A DNA stretch of 22,784 bases, from NCBI GenBank assembly GCA_943324415.2, contig CALPLN020000011.1, forward strand, positions 1-22,784. Reading direction: 5' to 3'. Below, in pieces: positions 18,101 through 22,784 of this stretch; the first letter of the stretch is position 1; every line of letters starts with the position of its first letter. The stretch is from Sediminibacterium ginsengisoli (GTDB lineage Bacteria > Bacteroidota > Bacteroidia > Chitinophagales > Chitinophagaceae). A program made the translations under genes and the position numbers. Under the pieces are notes generated by a model. That model worked only from the letters and a program-made list of their open reading frames with translations. It had not been told where the DNA came from and made no database searches.

Positions 18101-18785
18101 GATCTTGTTCACCTTGGTATTACAGTTCAACTCTATTTCCAAATCTGTGATTATCTTAACAGAGATCTTATTTAGCATCATCGGTGTATTGTTAGGATTT
18201 GCTTTAACAGGTATGAAAGTATCTGGTATCATGACGGGACTTGGTATTGTTGGATTGGCTGGTATCGTTGTTAAAAATGGTATCCTTGTGATTGAGTTCG
18301 CGGATGAATTAAGAAGCCGTGGTTACAAAACAAGAGAAGCAGTGATTCAAGCTGGTAGGACTAGAATTATTCCTGTATTGTTAACCGCATTGGCTGCGAT
18401 ACTTGGTTTCATTCCAATTGCAGTTGGTTTCAATATTAACTTCGTGACTTTATTTAGTGAACTAAATCCACATATCTTCTTTGGTGGCGATAACGTCGCA
18501 TTCTGGAAGCCTTTGAGCTGGACCATTATTTTTGGATTGGCTTTTGCTTTCTTTATGACTTTGTTTATTGTACCTGCTATGTATTTAATTGCCGAAAGAT
18601 TACGTCGTCCAATGCGTCGTCAATTTGGTGGCAAGTGGATTAGCATGTTAGGTATCCCTCCTTTAACTTTTGTATTTATTCCATTGATGTTTGTAAGTAC
18701 ATGGATTCATAACAGACAAGTGAAAAGAAGAGCTGCTAAGAACAATGCCAATGGCGATACCACTTTCAACGGATCCTGGTTTTAA
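15192..18785 (+). CDS. RND efflux permease (HAE-1 type), extended
   Basis: This is the inner-membrane proton-driven pump. The N-terminus enters the first membrane helix at about residue 27 and continues to FPEIVIPTMYVQTIYVGNSP, typical of hydrophobe/amphiphile RND pumps. Proton-relay residues are recognisable: D420-D421 in GIIVDDAIVVIEN (fourth membrane helix) and K1028 in GIVVKNGILVIEF (tenth helix). At 1197 residues it is longer than the usual 1020-1060. Two extra hydrophobic regions account for part of this: about residues 533-572 in the central cytoplasmic linker, and about 1150-1172 after the twelfth helix, followed by a basic tail. The gene is the last of the operon and ends just before a strong terminator. 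Substrate is unknown. Confidence 0.95.
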   Translation: MSTLNNLKEKFKEFKPTSWSITNKTSIYLVMLFISLGGIYQFLTLPKEQFPEIVIPTMYVQTIYVGNSPKDIENLVTRPIEKQIKGITGVKINKFTSVSQQDFSAITVEFNTSVKPDIALQKVKDAVDKAKGDLPNDLTQEPRVIEVNFSEQPIMYVNISGNYSSVQLKKYADDLKDKLENITQVNRVDLVGAPEREFQVNVDNYRMQSSGITFDDITYAIQRENLDMSGGLLEVGSMQRNLQLKGQLKSANDIANIIVRNTSGAPIYLKDVATIIDTVKKNESYARLDGKNVLTLNIIKRSGENLIETSDAVKKIVDEAKLTSLPKDLNTVITGDQSIKTRSSFTELVNSIVIGFVLVLIVLMFFMGVTNAFFVALSVPLSMFVAFVFLPAGNLLIGTNITLNFMVLFALLFGLGIIVDDAIVVIENTHRIFVQGKGKLTATTSAKMAAGEVFIPVLAGTVTTLAPFFPLLFWPGIIGKFMVYLPAMLIFTLAASLVVAFIMNPVFAVDFMNHEEHDSNEPKSAIFKKKTFWIPIGFGLVLDLMGATFLGNLIIFFMLLVLANKYFIAAAIKHFQETTLPNMMDLYERVLRRSLSGWRPVKLLFATFGLLIFSFIVFGISVGSGRTGIEFFPQADPNQIYVYLKLPVGTEVKHTDSITKVLEARVNKVLGTDNGKKNPIVESTIANIAVGAGDPMAGDRSTRSELGRIQVNFVEFEKRHGVSSLPYLDAVRKEMKGIPGAEITVTQESSGPPTEPPVNIEIQGDDFDKLIKTAVGLKNYLDAAQIPGIEELKMDVDLQNPELTLTIDRERALSAGVSSAQVGMQIRTALFGREVSKIKDGKDEYKIQLRNEEMQRKNLVDLLNMRLSFRDMAAGGMVKNIPISSLVKVEPTSTLGSVKRKNQKRQIQLRSNVLLNEGYNPTAVNAVIAQYIENYKGIADGVTVKQTGENEQQLETVAFLGKALIIALMLILFTLVLQFNSISKSVIILTEILFSIIGVLLGFALTGMKVSGIMTGLGIVGLAGIVVKNGILVIEFADELRSRGYKTREAVIQAGRTRIIPVLLTALAAILGFIPIAVGFNINFVTLFSELNPHIFFGGDNVAFWKPLSWTIIFGLAFAFFMTLFIVPAMYLIAERLRRPMRRQFGGKWISMLGIPPLTFVFIPLMFVSTWIHNRQVKRRAAKNNANGDTTFNGSWF

Positions 18786-18824
18786 CCATGTATCCTTGAA
18801 AAAAAGGTTTTTAAATTAAATTAG

Positions 18825-18854
18825 AACCCCTCGAATATTTCGGGGGGTTTTTTT
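18825..18854 (+). terminator. Intrinsic terminator of the efflux operon
   Basis: AACCCCTCGAA (18825-18835) pairs with TTCGGGGGGTT (18839-18849) over 11 bp including one T-G wobble, with a 3-base loop, followed by T to 18854. It lies 39 bases after the permease stop. Confidence 0.9.
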
Positions 18855-18864
18855 ATGCGGATGG

Positions 18865-18881
18865 AGTAGTTTTGTACTACT
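18865..18881 (+). promoter_or_regulatory. Possible promoter of the AIM24-family gene with overlapping inverted repeat
   Basis: TAGTTTTG at 18867-18874 exactly matches the -7 consensus TAnnTTTG and lies 19 bases before the ATG. The -33 region falls in the T-run of the preceding terminator and has no clear TTTG. AGTAGT (18865-18870) and ACTACT (18876-18881) form a 6-bp inverted repeat around the -7 box, a possible small operator. Confidence 0.4.
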
Positions 18882-18893
18882 AAAATATATTTT

Positions 18894-19685
18894 ATGGCAG
18901 CTCACGAAATAGACTATCAAATTTTTGGCGAAGAAATGCAATATGTGTCTGTTGAATTAGACCCTCAAGAAACAGCAGTTGCTGAACCTGGCGCATTTAT
19001 GATGATGGAAGATGGGATACAAATGGAAACCATCTTTGGAGACGGCACACAACAAGACAGTAGTATTTTAAATAAATTATTCCAAGCAGGTAAGCGTGCA
19101 CTAGTAGGGGAGAGTTTGTTCATGACGGCGTATACCAATTTGCATAGCGCTAAGAAAAAGGTAAGCTTTGCTTCTCCTTATCCTGGAAAAATCATTCCGA
19201 TGTTCTTACCCCATCTTGGAGGGAAAGTGATTTGTCAGAAGGATGCTTTCTTATGTGCCGCAAAAGGTGTTATTATTGGCATTGAGTTTCAACGCAAATT
19301 AGGTACCGGTCTTTTTGGTGGCGAGGGATTTATTATGGAGAAATTAGAAGGTGATGGCATGGCTTTTTTACATGCTTGTGGACATGTGATTGAAAAAGAT
19401 TTACAGCCAGGTGAAGTATTAAAAGTAGACACAGGTTGTATCGTTGGTTTTACTTCTAATGTGAATTATGATATTCAGTTTGTTGGAGGAATTAAAAATA
19501 CATTATTTGGAGGTGAAGGTTTGTTCTTTGCTACACTCACTGGGCCTGGTAAGATATGGATACAAACCTTGCCTATCAGCCGTTTAGCTGGTCGTATCTT
19601 AGCTTACGGAACTTATAAGCGCAAAGAAGAAGGTAGCATATTGGGAGGCCTTGGCAATATACTTGATGGAGATGGTTGGAAATAG
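18894..19685 (+). CDS. AIM24 / TIGR00266 family protein
   Basis: The 263-residue protein belongs to the AIM24-like family of beta-rich proteins (named after a yeast mitochondrial protein); its bacterial function is not established. Family features include the early AVAEPGAFMMMEDGIQMET (about residues 28-46), glycine-rich repeats such as GTGLFGGEGFIMEKLEGDG (about 137-155) and NTLFGGEGLFFATLTGPG (about 202-219), and QTLPISRLAGRI near the end. No signal peptide or membrane helix is seen, so it is probably cytoplasmic. It is a single gene with its own putative promoter after the efflux-operon terminator, and it faces the orphan TolC gene with only 6 bases between the stops. A role in efflux is not supported. 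Confidence 0.9.
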   Translation: MAAHEIDYQIFGEEMQYVSVELDPQETAVAEPGAFMMMEDGIQMETIFGDGTQQDSSILNKLFQAGKRALVGESLFMTAYTNLHSAKKKVSFASPYPGKIIPMFLPHLGGKVICQKDAFLCAAKGVIIGIEFQRKLGTGLFGGEGFIMEKLEGDGMAFLHACGHVIEKDLQPGEVLKVDTGCIVGFTSNVNYDIQFVGGIKNTLFGGEGLFFATLTGPGKIWIQTLPISRLAGRILAYGTYKRKEEGSILGGLGNILDGDGWK

Positions 19686-19691
19686 TTGGTC

Positions 19692-21002
19692 TTAAAAAAT
19701 CAATTGATTGGACAATCGCTTTAATTCAATCTCTGCAATCTTTGCACTAAACTTTAAACTTGTTAACCTAAAGCCTGCAGTTTCAAAACTTTGTTGAGCT
19801 TGTTTTACATCTACAATAGTTGCTTGTCCCAATTTGAACTTTTCCATCACCAATGCCAATAAGGCTTCAGACATGTTAAAGTTTTCTACTTCAATTGGTG
19901 TTTGCTTTAAACTATTTTGATAGTTCTGATAGGTCTTAAATAATTCTGTTGCTAAATCTTGCGCTGTATTGTCATACTGGATCTTTGCGCTCACTGTGTT
20001 GATTTGAGCATTTTTATACGCACGCTTGCTTGTACTTCCCGCATAAATAGGGATGCTCAAGTTAAATCCTAAGAATGGACCATAGCTTTCATTTAATAAG
20101 ATAAATCCTGCTGTTGATTTATTGCTATTGTAATTGTATCCAGCGTTTGCTCTTAATGTAGGATAAGTCAATGCCTTAGTTTCTTTTTCTAAAAATTGAT
20201 TTACATTGATTAACTGTTGTGCAGATTGTAACAATGGATGTGCTTTCATCTTAGACTCCACATCAGACAAGCTCAATTTTTGATCTACCTGAATGCTATC
20301 TGTTAATGTATAATTTGAATTAGCAGGCACTACCATGCTATTGTATAAGTCTGCTTTTACTTGATCTAATACTAGCAATTGATTTTGCTTTGCTTGTAAC
20401 AATGCATTTAAATCTAAACTAGATTGTAATAAATCTGCTTGATTGGCTACACCAATCTCCTGTCTTGTTTTGACGATAGCAACTCTTTCCGCTGAAGCTT
20501 CGATTGATTTTTCAATCGTTTTTAAAAACGCTGCTTGTCTTATTACATTGTAATATTGTTGCATCACTGTCGAACTGGTGTTCAACATTTGTGTTTGCAA
20601 TGCAGCCTCTGTCTGCTTTTGGAGACTTGCTAAACGATCTTTGGTTGCGGCAATTCTGTATCCGTTGAACAAAATCATTGTAGCCGATAATCCACCATTC
20701 AATGTCGATCCATCCACACCGCTTCTTGTCGTGTTTCTTGACGCATCTGGGAATGTCTGATTGATTGTTGTAAGCGTATTATTATTGGTACCTGTGGCAG
20801 TAACTGTTGGCAATCCTCCAGCTACTCCGTAGTTGTTATTATTTTTAGCAATCGCAGTCGTATTTTCTACTAACTTGATGTCGTAACTATTTTGAATCGC
20901 GATGGTGACTGCATCTTTTAAACTTAAATTATTTTGTGCAGCTACTTTTTCTTGTGAAAAAATAAGTACCAATATTAAGATGATGAAACTGTTTTTTTGC
21001 AT
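19692..21002 (-). CDS. TolC family outer-membrane protein (orphan)
   Basis: This 436-residue outer-membrane efflux protein has a signal peptide at about residues 1-22 (MQKNSFIILILVLIFSQEKVAA). It shows the TolC-type duplicated helical layout, starting LSLKDAVTIAIQNSYDIKLVE and ending with KFKLGQATIVDVKQAQQSFETA. No adaptor, permease or ABC exporter gene lies beside it in the window, unlike the tolC-like gene at 12606. It lies 84 bases downstream of pyrH on the same strand, with no obvious terminator between them, so it could be read from the pyrH transcript or from its own promoter. Its partners and cargo are unknown. Confidence 0.92.
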   Translation of the reverse strand: MQKNSFIILILVLIFSQEKVAAQNNLSLKDAVTIAIQNSYDIKLVENTTAIAKNNNNYGVAGGLPTVTATGTNNNTLTTINQTFPDASRNTTRSGVDGSTLNGGLSATMILFNGYRIAATKDRLASLQKQTEAALQTQMLNTSSTVMQQYYNVIRQAAFLKTIEKSIEASAERVAIVKTRQEIGVANQADLLQSSLDLNALLQAKQNQLLVLDQVKADLYNSMVVPANSNYTLTDSIQVDQKLSLSDVESKMKAHPLLQSAQQLINVNQFLEKETKALTYPTLRANAGYNYNSNKSTAGFILLNESYGPFLGFNLSIPIYAGSTSKRAYKNAQINTVSAKIQYDNTAQDLATELFKTYQNYQNSLKQTPIEVENFNMSEALLALVMEKFKLGQATIVDVKQAQQSFETAGFRLTSLKFSAKIAEIELKRLSNQLIF

Positions 21003-21086
21003 ACTATAAATTTAATCCAGCGATGCTAAAAACTACGATTTCTCTTTGTTTTTTACATCAGCGGTGATTCTTCAACGAATTGAATC

Positions 21087-21803
21087 CTACTTGACCAACG
21101 TACCTACCGATTCTCCTTGTACGATCTTCATTAAATTACCTGGTTGATTCATATCGAATACAATGATGGGTAATTTATTCTCCATACACAATGTGAAGGC
21201 TGTCATATCCATCACTTTTAAGTTCTTTGTGATACACTCTTGGAAACTAATGGTCTCAAATTTTTTGGCACTTGGATTTTTCTCTGGATCTGCATCATAT
21301 ACCCCATCCACTCTTGTACCTTTTAAGATCACATCCGCTTTCATCTCAATGGCTCTTAATGAACCAGCAGTATCTGTTGTGAAATAAGGATTACCAGTAC
21401 CTGCTCCAAATATAACTACACGTCCTTTTTCTAAATGTCTTAATGCTTTTCTTCTGATATAAGGTTCTGCAACCTGCTCCATATTGATTGCAGATTGCAA
21501 TCTTGTATAGACCCCAATTTTTTCTAGCATCGCTTGAATCGCCATCGCGTTAATTACTGTAGCCAACATACCCATATAATCGCCATGCGCTCTTTCGATA
21601 CCACTATCCGCCTCATTCATCCCTCTATAAATATTACCTCCGCCAATTACAATCGCAACCTCAATCCCTAAATCTACCAATTGCTTGATCTCGTTGGCAT
21701 ATTGTTCAATGATTTTTGGATTAAATGGATCGCCATTTCTTTCATTTCCCAATAAGGCTTCTCCTGATAACTTTAACAAGATGCGTTTGTACTTTGGCTC
21801 CAT
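21087..21803 (-). CDS. pyrH: UMP kinase
   Basis: PyrH phosphorylates UMP to UDP with ATP in pyrimidine synthesis. The 238-residue length is typical for this bacterial amino-acid-kinase family enzyme. Motifs in order are LLKLSGEAL (residues 9-17), VIGGGNIYRG (52-61), GAGTGNPYFTTDTA (133-146) and KGTRVDGVYDADP (161-173), covering the phosphate-binding and nucleotide sites. It follows tsf on the minus strand after a terminator. The stop is TAG, unlike most genes here. A tsf-pyrH order is common in bacteria. The ATG at 21803 matches the family N-terminus. Confidence 0.97.
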   Translation of the reverse strand: MEPKYKRILLKLSGEALLGNERNGDPFNPKIIEQYANEIKQLVDLGIEVAIVIGGGNIYRGMNEADSGIERAHGDYMGMLATVINAMAIQAMLEKIGVYTRLQSAINMEQVAEPYIRRKALRHLEKGRVVIFGAGTGNPYFTTDTAGSLRAIEMKADVILKGTRVDGVYDADPEKNPSAKKFETISFQECITKNLKVMDMTAFTLCMENKLPIIVFDMNQPGNLMKIVQGESVGTLVK

Positions 21804-21832
21804 AGTTGTTGAGATTTATAGTTGCAAGATAC

Positions 21833-21865
21833 AAAAAAGGGAGGCCATTTGGACCTCCCTTTTTT
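21833..21865. terminator. Terminator between tsf and pyrH
   Basis: AAAAAAGGGAGG (21833-21844) pairs with CCTCCCTTTTTT (21854-21865), and the stem continues with CC/GG after one unpaired base. Read on the minus strand it ends in six T after a GC-rich stem and lies 16 bases after the tsf stop. The symmetric A and T tracts would allow activity in both directions. It separates tsf from pyrH, so pyrH needs its own promoter or read-through. Confidence 0.88.
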
Positions 21866-21881
21866 ATATTTTTTTAAAAGC

Positions 21882-22715
21882 TTACCCTAAGGCTACACGC
21901 TTAAATTCAGTTACTTTCATATCAGCGCCTACTGACTTGATATGATCAGCTACTGTCTTAGAACCATCCTTTACGAATGATTGTGCTAATAAAGTATTCT
22001 CTTTAAAGAAAGCTGCAATCTTACCTTCGGCAATTTTTGCAATCATTTCTTCTGGCTTACCAGCCATCTTAGGATCTTCTTTCATTGTATCAATGATGAT
22101 CGCTCTTTCACGTGCTACAGTTTCAGCAGGTACTGATTCTGGATCAACCGCTACTGGGTTCATCGCTGCAATTTGCATTGCAAGATCTTTACCCAATTCA
22201 GCAGCTTCTGAAGTCAATCCTACCAATACACCCATTCTGTATGCACCGTGGATATAAGAAGCAACAAATGGTGCTTCAACTCTTTCAAATTTAGCAACAG
22301 CGATTTTTTCACCGATTGAAGCTAATTTATCGTTGATCATATCTGCAACAGTTGTTCCATTGATAGTCACATTGTTTAATTCTTCAGCAGACTTTACATC
22401 GTTTGCTACAGCAGCGTCAGCAATTGTTTGCGCAAATGCAACGAACTCTGCATTCTTAGAAACGAAATCTGTTTCACAAGAAATACAAACAACAAAACCT
22501 ACTTTTTTATCAGCAGAAGTTTGTGCAATAATTACACCTTCTTTTGCTTCTCTATCGCTACGCTTAGCAGCAACTTTTTGTCCTTGCTTACGTAACCAGT
22601 CAATTGCACCTTCAAAATCTCCGTTTGTTTCTGTCAATGCTTTTCTACAATCCATCATACCAGCACCTGTAGCTTGACGTAATTTATTAATTTCTGCAGC
22701 TGTTATTGCGCTCAT
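21882..22715 (-). CDS. tsf: Elongation factor Ts
   Basis: EF-Ts is the nucleotide-exchange factor for EF-Tu. The chosen 277-residue product starts MSAITAAEINKLRQATGAGM, the standard N-terminus with the UBA-like domain (about residues 4-44, including MMDCRKAL). The EF-Tu contact motif TDFVSKN is at 82-88, followed by the core domain. The frame stays open upstream to 22781, but that extension only translates the leader hairpin and adds 22 unrelated residues, so the ATG at 22715 is used. It is followed by a strong terminator and then pyrH. rpsB would be the expected upstream gene, but it lies outside the window if present. Confidence 0.97.
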   Translation of the reverse strand: MSAITAAEINKLRQATGAGMMDCRKALTETNGDFEGAIDWLRKQGQKVAAKRSDREAKEGVIIAQTSADKKVGFVVCISCETDFVSKNAEFVAFAQTIADAAVANDVKSAEELNNVTINGTTVADMINDKLASIGEKIAVAKFERVEAPFVASYIHGAYRMGVLVGLTSEAAELGKDLAMQIAAMNPVAVDPESVPAETVARERAIIIDTMKEDPKMAGKPEEMIAKIAEGKIAAFFKENTLLAQSFVKDGSKTVADHIKSVGADMKVTEFKRVALG

Positions 22716-22741
22716 AAAATTATTTTTTTTTGAATTAAATA

Positions 22742-22784
22742 CAATTGGGTCATTAGTATCCATAGGATACCAATAACCCAATTG
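22742..22784 (-). promoter_or_regulatory. Long perfect hairpin in the tsf leader
   Basis: On the minus strand 22784-22765 pairs with 22761-22742 over 20 consecutive base pairs with a 3-base loop (TAT), including two G-T wobbles. On the plus strand the same positions give C-A and A-C mismatches, so the full pairing exists only in tsf-sense RNA. It ends 26 bases before the tsf ATG. No T-run follows it, so it does not look like an ordinary terminator. It reaches the window edge and may be longer. Confidence 0.6.

Noticed and set aside
12606..21002. Possible duplication of the two TolC-like genes
   Set aside because: The proteins share only family-level features, differ through most of their length and lie on opposite strands, so no recent duplication is supported.
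22333..22677. 114-residue plus-strand frame opposite tsf
   Set aside because: It is a shadow of tsf in another frame, with composition explained by the tsf codons and no family resemblance.
22716..22781. N-terminal extension of tsf to 22781
   Set aside because: The 22 extra residues translate the leader hairpin and match nothing in EF-Ts; the standard family N-terminus begins at 22715.
1..22784. Search for mobile elements, CRISPR arrays, tRNA or defence genes
   Set aside because: No terminal repeats, transposase or integrase motifs, spaced repeats or cloverleaf-like sequences were recognised; gene content is core-like throughout.

Overview
The window looks like ordinary core chromosome from a low-GC member of the Bacteroidota, probably a Chitinophagaceae-like organism. 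The phylum is inferred from promoter-like sequences of the TTTG / TAnnTTTG type, from characteristic families (a short LeuA, a serC–DUF1015 pair, a ~1200-residue RND permease with a lipoprotein adaptor, a roughly 520-residue helical protein next to leu genes), and from mostly TAA stops. The family-level guess is inference only. No tRNA, rRNA, CRISPR array, insertion sequence, integrase or phage gene was seen, and no gene-free stretch exceeds 300 bases.

Left part (1–4182, minus strand): a leucine operon read leuA-leuC-leuD-leuB. It encodes the path from 2-ketoisovalerate to 2-ketoisocaproate before the final transamination. leuB runs off the left edge. LeuA lacks the C-terminal allosteric domain. 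A divergent plus-strand gene (4361–5926) encodes a helical protein of unknown function and ends at a hairpin shared with the convergent minus-strand genes.

Middle (5954–11861, minus strand): two transcription units. The first is a long-chain acyl-CoA synthetase followed by a secreted cyanophycinase-like S51 peptidase. The second is a DUF502 membrane protein, serC (phosphoserine aminotransferase) and a DUF1015 protein, ended by a strong intrinsic terminator.

Right-middle (11932–18854, plus strand): a complete tripartite efflux operon, tetR–tolC–adaptor–RND permease. It is preceded by a good consensus promoter with an inverted repeat lying across it, and followed by a strong terminator. A single AIM24-family gene follows (18894–19685).

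Right end (19692–22784, minus strand): tsf (EF-Ts), its terminator, pyrH (UMP kinase), then an orphan TolC-like outer-membrane protein. A perfect 20-bp-stem hairpin, seen as such only in the tsf-sense RNA, sits at the right edge in the tsf leader.

Three open frames begin at implausible upstream codons (TTG for the acyl-CoA synthetase and DUF502, a hairpin-encoded extension for tsf); the starts were moved to internal ATGs. Nothing here clearly forms a novel multi-gene system. The items most worth following are the tsf leader hairpin, the putative TetR operator, the DUF1015 protein beside serC, and the extra membrane segments of the RND permease.
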